Assembly: GCA_003635185.1 (NCBI GenBank)
Contig: PYJA01000001.1
Coordinates: 1 to 57,616, forward strand
Source of the DNA: Candidatus Poribacteria bacterium
Lineage (GTDB): Bacteria; Poribacteria; WGA-4E; WGA-3G
Reading direction: 5' to 3'
Length of the DNA stretch: 57,616 nt
The translations under genes and the position numbers were made by a program. This document shows, one piece after another, positions 25,000 through 33,221 of the stretch (the first letter of the stretch is position 1; each line of letters starts with the position of its first letter). The notes below the pieces were generated by a model. The model made no database searches and was not told where the DNA came from. It worked only from the letters and a program-made list of their open reading frames with translations.

Positions 25000-27846
25000 T
25001 TAGGGATCTATCTCCCAGAGAAGCACAGAACCATCGTCACTACCGCTCACGAGGGTTTTACCATCCGGACTGAAGTCGACACTGTTAACGTGATTTGTAT
25101 GGCCCGTAAGTGTTTTCTTGTGTTTACCGGTGTATGTATCCCAGAGGCGAATATCGCCGTCCCTGCTCCCACTTGCGAGGGTTTTACCATCAGAACTGAA
25201 CGCTAAACTGTACACCCAATCTGTATGCCCTACAAGTGTAAATTTGGTTTTCCCTGTGTCCACATCCCATAGATAGATTATCCCGTGCTCGTCTCCACTT
25301 GCGAGTATTTTTCTATCTGGGCTGAAAGATACAGCTTTAACCGGCCCAGTATGTCTATGTCCAGTCAGTATCATCTTGGTCTTACCAGTATCAACATTCC
25401 AGAGGTGAATGTCGCTGTCCGGGCTCCCACTTGCGAGGGTTTCACTATCAGGACTGAACGCTATAGTCTCAACCCAATCTGTATGCCCAGTCAGTGTTTT
25501 TTTGTGTTCACCAGTGTGCAAATCCCATAGACGTATTGTATTGTCCTTATTTGCAGTAGCGAGAGTTTTACCATCAGGGCTGAGTGCCATGCTGAGCTCC
25601 ATGCCGATAGCACCCCACCTATGCTCAGCGAATAGCGTTTTGTGTTCGTTAGCGTGAACATCCCATAGAAGGATGGTCGTGTCCTTACCATCGCTTGTGT
25701 ATTGTCTAGCGACTATTTTTCCAGCTGGAGTGATGCCTATAATATCTCCCCCACTCGGAAATTCTAGCTTTTTAATGTGTTCTCCTGCGCCTGCATCCCA
25801 CACGCGAATAGCAAGCAAATTTGCACTTATGAAAAAACGACCATTAGAATTGAACGCCACCTTATCAACATTTTCAATATGTCCAGTGATTATATTTTGC
25901 AGGTTACCCGTGCGCGCATCCCAAAAGCGAATGGTACTGTCATCGCTTCCACTCACGAATGTATTCCCATCCGGACTGAACACTATATCGCGAATACTGT
26001 ACGTATGTCCAGAGAGTGTCAGCTTGTGTGCGCCAGTGTGCACATCCCATAGACCGATTATCCCATAATATGATGAACCTGCGAATGTCTTTCCATCCGG
26101 ACTGAATACCATATATTCAACATCCTCAAAAAGTCCGTCCACAAAATGCCCAGCAAGAGTAGGTTTGAGTTCACCTGTGTTTAAATCGTAAAGATAGATG
26201 GTACCATTATGTTCCTCATCAAAATGCCCAGTAAGAGTAGATTTGAGTTCACCTGTGTTTAAGTCGTAAAGATAGATAGTGCCGTTATGTTCCTCATCCG
26301 GACTGCCCATAGCGTATGTTTTCCCATCCGGACTGAGCGCAAACCTCCATACGGAATCTGTCTCTGTGTGTCTATGAATTGTTATCTTATGTTCACTGGT
26401 GATTGAATTCCAGAGACTAATTTTTCCGTTCCAATTGCCGCAAACAATTGTTTCACCATCCGGTGTAAAAGATAAGAAGTTATTGAACTGAATCGTGAGA
26501 CTGGTAAACGTAGATATTAGTTCTCCTGTGATTACATCCCATAATCGGATAGTATCGTCATTTCCACTTGCAATTGTTTTTCCATCCGGACTGAATGCAA
26601 TGTTCAAGTCTGATGTTAAATCTATGTGCGCGTTAAGCGTTTTTTGCGTCCCTGTGCTTCTATCCCACAGGATAATGGTACCATCCTTACTTGCACTTGC
26701 AAAAAAACGTCCATCCGGACTGAACGTAATATTGGAGACTACACTCGTATGTTCTGTAAGCAAGGCGACCTCTTGATGTGTTGTTGTGTCGTATAACCAA
26801 ATGCCGATACCACTCGCCACTGCAAGTATAGCACCATCGGGAGAATACTGGATTTCGTATATCCTACCTTTACCGAGGCGTGCTTTAGCACTTTCAGGTA
26901 AGTTCCATTGCATAACATCTTGTGGTATATTGTTTTGCATAGATTTAGTTCCTGTTGATAAACCTTCGTTACTGTTTTTATTGGGAACGGCATCGTTTCC
27001 AACCCGGTTTTGTAATTCAGGTTTTGATTGAATATTAAGAACGACTGGTGTGTCAACAATTTCAATAGTGGGTTCTGATTGTGCATCTACACTATACGGT
27101 TGCTGAAAATTTGTGATGAATTGCTTGCTTGCACCCATCAACAAAATAACCAAAATAGCAGATGCGCCTAAAGCTGCAAACGGTAGCAACGGCTTACCTC
27201 CTAATGGAGAAGTTTGTTTTATTGTATCAATGCGCCGCATGATGTTTTCAGTTAAATCTGGTCGTAATGGGACACTGCCGAGGGTTTCCCGAATGATGCG
27301 TTCTTCATTCTGAAAACGCTCGCGCGCACGTTTAAGTCGACTTTTAACCGTATTTGGAGATACACCTAAAAACTTGCTAATCGCTTCACAACTCATTTCT
27401 CCGAGATAGTGGAGGACCATCACCGTGCGTTCGCTCTCGGGCAGTTTTTCCATGAGCTTTTGCACAATTTCCCGGCGACATTCAACTGCCGTTTCTTCGC
27501 GCTGTTCACAGACATAGTCCGCATAAGCGGCTTTTTCAAGCGTTTCCTCACTGGTCGCTTCAAGTGATTGTGTCCGTAGTTTTTTCTTTCGAAACCATGC
27601 TTTGCAAAGTCTATCAGCAATAACGTAGAGCCATCCGGCAAACTGACTCGGATTTTTTAACGAGGCAAGTTTTTTGTGTGCCTGCAGAAAAGTGTCTTGT
27701 GTGATTTCTTCAGCGATGTGGAAATCACCTATTTTGCGCCATGCAAGGGCGTGAACACTTTTTTGGTATTTATTAACTAACTCACTGAAAGCAGCTTCGT
27801 CACCTGACAATGTCCTGTGGATTAGTTCAAAATCATCTCTTTCCAT
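25000..27846 (-). CDS. ECF sigma factor - transmembrane helix - WD40 beta-propeller fusion (paralogue)
   Basis: 948 residues with the same order as the gene downstream: sigma regions 2 and 4, a transmembrane helix near 219-240 (FAALGASAILVILLMGAS), linker, leader WNLPESAKARLGKG, and a long WD40 propeller. The sigma half differs from the 22109-24826 protein at only a few residues, while the blades differ considerably. The propeller contains an extra 26-residue unit (DEEHNGTIYLYDLNTGELK twice), encoded by a 78-base tandem duplication at 26143-26298. Its promoter is conserved with the paralogue. The pair arose by recent duplication followed by faster change of the sensory domain. Confidence 0.9.
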   Translation of the reverse strand: MERDDFELIHRTLSGDEAAFSELVNKYQKSVHALAWRKIGDFHIAEEITQDTFLQAHKKLASLKNPSQFAGWLYVIADRLCKAWFRKKKLRTQSLEATSEETLEKAAYADYVCEQREETAVECRREIVQKLMEKLPESERTVMVLHYLGEMSCEAISKFLGVSPNTVKSRLKRARERFQNEERIIRETLGSVPLRPDLTENIMRRIDTIKQTSPLGGKPLLPFAALGASAILVILLMGASKQFITNFQQPYSVDAQSEPTIEIVDTPVVLNIQSKPELQNRVGNDAVPNKNSNEGLSTGTKSMQNNIPQDVMQWNLPESAKARLGKGRIYEIQYSPDGAILAVASGIGIWLYDTTTHQEVALLTEHTSVVSNITFSPDGRFFASASKDGTIILWDRSTGTQKTLNAHIDLTSDLNIAFSPDGKTIASGNDDTIRLWDVITGELISTFTSLTIQFNNFLSFTPDGETIVCGNWNGKISLWNSITSEHKITIHRHTETDSVWRFALSPDGKTYAMGSPDEEHNGTIYLYDLNTGELKSTLTGHFDEEHNGTIYLYDLNTGELKPTLAGHFVDGLFEDVEYMVFSPDGKTFAGSSYYGIIGLWDVHTGAHKLTLSGHTYSIRDIVFSPDGNTFVSGSDDSTIRFWDARTGNLQNIITGHIENVDKVAFNSNGRFFISANLLAIRVWDAGAGEHIKKLEFPSGGDIIGITPAGKIVARQYTSDGKDTTILLWDVHANEHKTLFAEHRWGAIGMELSMALSPDGKTLATANKDNTIRLWDLHTGEHKKTLTGHTDWVETIAFSPDSETLASGSPDSDIHLWNVDTGKTKMILTGHRHTGPVKAVSFSPDRKILASGDEHGIIYLWDVDTGKTKFTLVGHTDWVYSLAFSSDGKTLASGSRDGDIRLWDTYTGKHKKTLTGHTNHVNSVDFSPDGKTLVSGSDDGSVLLWEIDP
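26143..26298 (-). repeat. 78-base tandem duplication inside the propeller
   Basis: 26143-26220 and 26221-26298 are two 78-base copies with about 6 differences. The unit is 26 codons, shorter than a whole WD40 blade, so it inserts a partial blade or an extended loop in frame. Confidence 0.85.
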
Positions 27847-27885
27847 CGGAGACCTCCATAATCAATTTTGACTTACAAAATAGGT

Positions 27886-27912
27886 GACGCGTTTTTTTGG
27901 TGTATAGGTTGC
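27886..27912 (-). promoter_or_regulatory. candidate autoregulated ECF promoter (GCAACC-N17-CGTC)
   Basis: The elements and spacing are identical to 24866-24892, inside about 90 bases of conserved upstream DNA (27847-27940). Gene start is 40 bases away. Conservation of the whole block suggests it was duplicated with the gene and retained. Confidence 0.6.
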
Positions 27913-28111
27913 AGAATTGTCATAATTGAAACAAATTTGGATTCTTTATCTAAAATATTCTATTTCACTCCTGTCCATATTATACCAAATTAACGGATTT
28001 TATCTTGTTTTATTAGTTACAGGCAGAATACGTGTATGGTATTTTGCACTGGTTAGGAAACCGAACCTTATATGTCAATTTAGGTATAAATCCATTGGGG
28101 CATCGTCTTCA

Positions 28112-28156
28112 GTGAATCAACGCCAAATACGCGTTTGGTATTTGGCGTTGATTCAC
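28112..28156. repeat. perfect inverted repeat, 19-base arms
   Basis: GTGAATCAACGCCAAATAC and its exact complement flank a 7-base loop GCGTTTG. A degenerate relative (CCGAACGTACGCTTGACATTCGG) is at about 47955. It may act as a bidirectional terminator or be a mini-element. Confidence 0.75.
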
Positions 28157-28235
28157 GGGACTAAAGAGGAGTTGTTCACCGTTTTCTATAAATATATCGT
28201 CCCTAATGAAGATTAAAAAATAAACTGGGTAATAT

Positions 28236-28300
28236 GGCGAGGTTAGAAACCTCGCCAGCAGAGATGTACACCTGCTGCTGGCGAGGTTTCTAACCTCGCC
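28236..28300. repeat. perfect inverted repeat, 26-base arms
   Basis: 28236-28261 and 28275-28300 are exact inverted copies with a 13-base loop. Each arm contains the smaller palindrome GGCGAGGTTAGAAACCTCGCC, so cruciform or cloverleaf-like folding is possible. The left flank is homologous to the element at 16780. Confidence 0.75.
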
Positions 28301-28368
28301 AATGTCCAGGTAATTGTGTATTTCACTATAATTTTGAAACTCGATTTGTATATTGTAGAGATTAACAA

Positions 28369-30333
28369 CTACAGATACGGTTTTAAATCCCAGAGGAAGA
28401 TGGTGCCATTGGAACAACCACTCGCTAACATGGTGCCATTTGGAGAAAATGCAAGTGATTGCACAGGTGAGTTATGTCCCTGGAAGGCATGAATTTGTTC
28501 ACCTGTAGCGACATCCCATATCCGAATTGCCAGATTCTCCCATCCCTCCTGCCACCAAGTCGCTCCTGCAAGATACTGTCCACACGGTGAAAATACGAGT
28601 GGATATGTCTGTTGGTATACTTCCGGTTGCGATATGGAACGGACCTTTGTGAACTGCTTAGCACACCAGAAACGAATCTCATTTTTCAAAGAACCAGCAA
28701 TAAGGTTACCACAAGGTGAATACACAAATCCCATCGGTCTGCAAGGCTCGTCAATAGGCAATCTGGCAATTTCTTTGCCTAATTCTATATCCCATACTCG
28801 AGCAGTCTCGTCATCTGCCCCACTCACAAGCCGTTTTCCGTCGAGTGAATATGCAAGTGTGTGGATATAATCTGTATGTCCCGTAAGTAAAATCGGATGC
28901 TCAGGTTGTTCGAGATTCCACACATAGACTGTGCCTTCTCTGGTTCCTTTCGCAATATACTCACCTGTCGGAGCAAGTACATCATGATGCCCCCATTCAT
29001 AAGGTTCATCGGGAAGCGTGAACTCAGCAATCAGTTGATCGGGCATACTGGCAACACAGATGCTATCCTCATCAAGAGCATAAGATACCAGTAGTTTACC
29101 AGAGGGTAAAAGGGTGATAGCATTTATCCATTCGCCTTTGAAAAATGTATCTCGGATACATTTCTTGTTAACATCCCATAATGCTAAACCTCGGATTATA
29201 CTGCTTGCAAGCGTCTGGTCATCTACCCAAATTACCTTCGGAGCGGGCCACGGAAACTGCGGTTCTTGCACTATTGAAAACACCGGTTTTTTTGCTTCTG
29301 TCCGTTTATTAGGCGGTGTATTCGCCAATTGTTGTGTATATGCTATTGCTATGCTTCTGGCAAGATCATATAAACCAGTGCCACTCGTCATCTCAAATAA
29401 CTTTTCCCGATTTTCCATGTCCCATACTTCTATAGGATTAGAAAAATTAACAAATCCCAAAGCATATAATTTTCCATCTTTTGTGTAAAACGGATCGCTA
29501 AAGTTAGGATAAACCTTTTTTTCTGAACCTGTCGCAATATCCCACACTCGTAGGACCCCATCACTTGATGCAACATATTGTCCACACGGTGAAAAAGCGA
29601 CATCATCTATCCAATCGTCATGTTCTGTAAATTGTGCAATATGTTCCCTTGATGTTATATCCCATACTGAAACCCAGCGGTCAACGCGTTTGCCATCGTT
29701 CACGGTTTCGTCATGACATGCTCCTGCTAACAAGCGATTGTCCGGAGAAAAGGCAAAATTTCTTCCTGCAAACTTGAGGACCACCTCACCCGTTTCTGGG
29801 CACCAGACATAAATTTGATCGCCTTCTGTATCAGGGTTCACAACTTCATTGTAGTTCTCCTTGTCGTTTGAATAAAGTTTGGGATTCCCCGCGGTAGCGG
29901 CAAGTAGTTCACCATCCGGTGAAAATTGAAGGTCGTATATATCGTTTGACTTCCATTTGTGTTCTCCCCGATCCATCTGTGCGATGCACTCACCAGTTTG
30001 GATGTCCAACACCTTGACAACGCCATCCATACCTGCTGTCGCAATCCATTTACCATTTGACGAACATACAAGATTGTTATAGGCATCATGATCATCAATC
30101 TGCAGGACGCACTCACCGCTTTGTATATCCAGTACCTTGATGGTTCTGATTCCTGTAATTGTATATATGATGATCCATTTACCATCTGGTGAAAAATCGA
30201 TGGAACTGACGTGTCCTTTCCCCGGTTCCCATAACGAAATAGGCGACATTGAAGAAACATCATACCACCATATCCCCATTCCAGTGCTTACAGCAAAATA
30301 CGAGCCATCGGGTGAAAGTTTAGCATCTTCCAC
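28369..30333 (-). CDS. WD40 propeller, out of frame with its upstream sigma domain
   Basis: 654 residues from the first in-frame ATG, but the true domain starts earlier. The same frame reads back through DPTGQTWALPEDAIVRFGKG at about 30334-30410, the leader motif found in every propeller here, and no ATG precedes it. It therefore looks like the C-terminal half of a fusion with 30288-31076, joined by a -1 frame change between about 30411 and 30440. The propeller (SPDGKWIIIYTITG, LTGHTDYIHTLAYSLDGKRL) ends NGTIFLWDLKPYL. It is closest to the free proteins at 31165-37453 (ISLWEPGKG against IALWESERG). No transmembrane helix is seen, so this sensor would be cytoplasmic. Confidence 0.8.
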   Translation of the reverse strand: MEDAKLSPDGSYFAVSTGMGIWWYDVSSMSPISLWEPGKGHVSSIDFSPDGKWIIIYTITGIRTIKVLDIQSGECVLQIDDHDAYNNLVCSSNGKWIATAGMDGVVKVLDIQTGECIAQMDRGEHKWKSNDIYDLQFSPDGELLAATAGNPKLYSNDKENYNEVVNPDTEGDQIYVWCPETGEVVLKFAGRNFAFSPDNRLLAGACHDETVNDGKRVDRWVSVWDITSREHIAQFTEHDDWIDDVAFSPCGQYVASSDGVLRVWDIATGSEKKVYPNFSDPFYTKDGKLYALGFVNFSNPIEVWDMENREKLFEMTSGTGLYDLARSIAIAYTQQLANTPPNKRTEAKKPVFSIVQEPQFPWPAPKVIWVDDQTLASSIIRGLALWDVNKKCIRDTFFKGEWINAITLLPSGKLLVSYALDEDSICVASMPDQLIAEFTLPDEPYEWGHHDVLAPTGEYIAKGTREGTVYVWNLEQPEHPILLTGHTDYIHTLAYSLDGKRLVSGADDETARVWDIELGKEIARLPIDEPCRPMGFVYSPCGNLIAGSLKNEIRFWCAKQFTKVRSISQPEVYQQTYPLVFSPCGQYLAGATWWQEGWENLAIRIWDVATGEQIHAFQGHNSPVQSLAFSPNGTMLASGCSNGTIFLWDLKPYL

Positions 30334-31076
30334 GTTCCCTTTACCAAACCTAACAATTGCATCCTCTGGTAATGCCCAAGTTTGCCCTGTAGGGTCGTTG
30401 GCAACAACATTAACACTGCAGGTTTTCGACTTGGTTCGGCTTTATTTGTCTCAATCTGAATTGGACTGTGTGATTCAACATTTTTTAAAGTCATAACGCC
30501 TCCTCTTATCGGTTCTGCATCAAATTCCTCACGCAGTAGTTTTCGTATCTCCCTTAATTTTGTTTTTACTGTACCAACAGCGAGATTGAACTCCTCCGAG
30601 ATTTCTTTGATACTCCACGATTCTAAGTAAAACAATTCTGCTACAGAACGTACCTTTTGTGGTAAGTGATGGATAGCTTCTTTTACATCAGCAATCAATT
30701 GTGCTTCTCGATACCGCGCTGCAGCATGTTGGTCTATGTTTTCAACTAATACAGACTGTTCATGCGGGACTTCACTACGGAATTGCTTTGCTAAAGTGTA
30801 GTATCGCTTGCATGCGTTGTAAGCAATACGATGCAGCCATGCACCAAAACTATCTACATTTCTGAGGTCTCTGATGTTTTGCCATACAGCTACCCAGATG
30901 TCAGTGTGAATTTCTTCAGCGTCTCGACGTTGTCTCGAATTGGAGATAATGACACCCCTAATCCGTGGTGTCCAACGAGAAATGAGTTCGGCAAATGCCT
31001 CCTCATTCTTGTCTTGTACGCGCTGAATCAGTTCTTCATCTGTTAGGTTGCTGAAAGCAAGAAAATCGTTGCGCAT
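30288..31076 (-). CDS. ECF sigma factor, second type, frameshifted before its propeller
   Basis: 262 residues from ATG 31076, chosen because the paralogue starts MHNDL at the same place; a TTG lies two codons upstream. Region 2 is AFAELISRWTPRIRGVII, then RRDAEEIHTDIWVAVWQNI and SFGAWLHRIAYNACKRYY. Region 4 is LPQKVRSVAELFYLESWSIKEISEEFNLAVGTVKTKLREIRKLL. After TLKNVESHSPIQIETNKAE the remaining 60 residues look like an out-of-frame reading of the propeller leader. The intact homologue at 50273-52837 runs straight from sigma into a propeller. As written this would be a free sigma factor. Confidence 0.8.
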   Translation of the reverse strand: MRNDFLAFSNLTDEELIQRVQDKNEEAFAELISRWTPRIRGVIISNSRQRRDAEEIHTDIWVAVWQNIRDLRNVDSFGAWLHRIAYNACKRYYTLAKQFRSEVPHEQSVLVENIDQHAAARYREAQLIADVKEAIHHLPQKVRSVAELFYLESWSIKEISEEFNLAVGTVKTKLREIRKLLREEFDAEPIRGGVMTLKNVESHSPIQIETNKAEPSRKPAVLMLLPTTLQGKLGHYQRMQLLGLVKGTWKMLNFHPMARILL

Positions 31077-31164
31077 AAACAAATTCCTGAACCAGTTTTA
31101 TTGTATAGAGGAGGGTTTTTGGGAAAAAGGTTTAAAAAAGTTACGTCTTGTGAATTTTAGACAA

Positions 31165-33207
31165 TCACAGATAAGGCGTTAGATCCCAAAGCAGGATAGT
31201 GCCATCATAACTTGCACTGGCTAATAGTTTGTTATCTGGAGAGAAAGCAAGTGCATGAATATCTGTTGGATGTCCTCTAAATGTAACAATCTGTTTCCCG
31301 GATTCAACATACCATAAACAGATGACCATATTCTCCATACCTTCTTGCCACCAAGTCCCTGCTGCGAAATATTTTCCACACACAGAAAACTCAGCAACGT
31401 TAAACACATGCTCTAACCCTTTTGGTAGGGACAACCGGGTAAGGTAGTCATTCTGTTCCACATCATACAAATATGAGTTATTTCCAAGAGAAGACAGATA
31501 TTTACCATCATGAGAAATATGCACGACCTCACGAGATCTTGGTTTCAAATGTCTCAAAACGAGCATTCCGAGAATGCTTGTGGCAGTATTATTTGGAGAA
31601 GTCTCTATTATTTCACCAAGTTCAACGTCCCATAAAACAATCATTGGAGAGGTTGATTGTGATTCACTTGCAAGTATTTTTCCATCAAAACTGAACTGCA
31701 AATCAGTAATTGAATCGTCATCGCCTTCATCATTTTGTTCAAGAGGATGTATTATTTCATAGAGTTGATTCTCACTTTGGACATCCCACACCTTTATCTT
31801 ACCATGTTCATCTGCATAAGCGAAAAACTCTCCAGTTGGTGATAATGCAGGAGATGCACCCCAATATTCGTGTCCCGTTCCTTCAATAAGAGGAATACCA
31901 TTCCCATCAGCTTCCCAGAGCGTAACAGTATCATTTTTGAGACTGGCAACATAGAATTGTCCATCTATAGTTTTATATACATACTGTCTTTTCCCAGCTG
32001 AGTCCACTTGAACTGCTGGACGTGAACGTCTACTTTCAATATCCCATAACATAACACCTTCATGATGATGTTTTACAGCTAATGTTTTGCCATCATCTGA
32101 AAACACTGCGAATGTAGGAAACGCATTACGAGTATGGGTGGAAGCAGGGAATGAAATAGGCGAATGTGTAATCTGTCGCTTATATGGGTATTTAGGTGTC
32201 CTTATGTTGATGAAGTCATGTCTGCATTCGTAAGCAAGTTGTGAACCATTTGAAAATTCTACAGTGTTACCCCAATCACCTTCACGAGAAAACCGGACAG
32301 TATTGCCCCAAACTTGATCGTTATAGAATTCCTCACCACTTTCGAGGTCACGGACAGAGATAGTGGCGGGACCGGTTTCATCAAAATGGACAATCACTGC
32401 TCGGAGATTGCCATCTGGTGTCCAAGAAGGCACAATACGATATACATCACCATAATCGCTATAACACTGCACATGTTGCCAAGTAGCGACATCCCAGACG
32501 TACACCTTTCTGTCTTCGCCCCCTGAAGCGAGAAACCTTCCACAAGGTGAAAAGCAGAGCGTTGAGATCCAATTGGTGTGTGCTGATAGGCACGCGATTT
32601 GTTCAGCACTTTCCATATTCCATACGATTATTGACTCAGCATCGTCAGATTCAGATGGGCTGCATGAAAACGCTACCAGACGAGTATCAGGTGAGAAACC
32701 AATCGGACTATCATAGCTTTCTTCTTCAGTGTCTGCAGTGAATTGTGCAATGGGTTTAGCGGTTTCAGCATGCCATACTTCAGCGGTAGGAGCACTTGCA
32801 TAAGCAGCTGCAAGATATTGACTATCATGTGAAAAAGTCAACTTTGTAATATAATCATCTATTTTTACTTGTGTTATGCACGCGCCATTTTGGATGTCCA
32901 ATACCTTTAGGATTTTGTCTGAATTGCATGCTGCAATCCATTTTCCATTAGGTGAAATGGCTATGTGAAAAATCATACCGCGTTCCGACTCCCATAGCGC
33001 GATAGGTGATAGGGTCTCCAAGTCATACACCCAAAGACCTAATGTGTTTCCTACTACAAAGTATTGTCCATCTGGTGAGAAAGCAAAGTCAGGATTACAT
33101 CCGCGTCCCAAACGCGCAATCGCACCTTCAGGAAGTGCCCAAGTTGTCACATCAACGCTATCAAAGTCTTCTGGTATGCTTATTACAGATTTGTTGTTTT
33201 TCAACAC
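31165..33207 (-). CDS. free cytoplasmic WD40 propeller protein
   Basis: 680 residues without signal peptide or transmembrane helix. It begins MLKNNKSVISIPEDFDSVDVTTW, then the leader ALPEGAIARLGRG, then WD40 repeats, several degenerate, to the end DGTILLWDLTPYL. Clear blades include SPCGRFLASGGEDRKVYVWDV and LAFSPDNKLLASASYDGTILLWD. A short acidic insert (LEQNDEGDDDS) lies in one loop. An AAGGAG site precedes the ATG. It is the last of four tandem genes (39484 to 31165) with gaps of 12-14 bases, surely one operon. No catalytic domain is visible, so a scaffold or ligand-binding role is inferred. Confidence 0.85.
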   Translation of the reverse strand: MLKNNKSVISIPEDFDSVDVTTWALPEGAIARLGRGCNPDFAFSPDGQYFVVGNTLGLWVYDLETLSPIALWESERGMIFHIAISPNGKWIAACNSDKILKVLDIQNGACITQVKIDDYITKLTFSHDSQYLAAAYASAPTAEVWHAETAKPIAQFTADTEEESYDSPIGFSPDTRLVAFSCSPSESDDAESIIVWNMESAEQIACLSAHTNWISTLCFSPCGRFLASGGEDRKVYVWDVATWQHVQCYSDYGDVYRIVPSWTPDGNLRAVIVHFDETGPATISVRDLESGEEFYNDQVWGNTVRFSREGDWGNTVEFSNGSQLAYECRHDFINIRTPKYPYKRQITHSPISFPASTHTRNAFPTFAVFSDDGKTLAVKHHHEGVMLWDIESRRSRPAVQVDSAGKRQYVYKTIDGQFYVASLKNDTVTLWEADGNGIPLIEGTGHEYWGASPALSPTGEFFAYADEHGKIKVWDVQSENQLYEIIHPLEQNDEGDDDSITDLQFSFDGKILASESQSTSPMIVLWDVELGEIIETSPNNTATSILGMLVLRHLKPRSREVVHISHDGKYLSSLGNNSYLYDVEQNDYLTRLSLPKGLEHVFNVAEFSVCGKYFAAGTWWQEGMENMVICLWYVESGKQIVTFRGHPTDIHALAFSPDNKLLASASYDGTILLWDLTPYL

Positions 33208-33221
33208 AATTTCTCCTTAAT

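Larger units (their letters stand above)
27941..28368. other. gene-free gap rich in palindromes
   Basis: No gene is supported. The stretch contains a fragment GGTTAGGAAACCGAACC near 28052, a perfect 19-base-arm hairpin (28112-28156), a 26-base-arm hairpin (28236-28300) and a tail, AATGTCC-GGTAATT, resembling those at 17060 and 50217. Confidence 0.6.
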
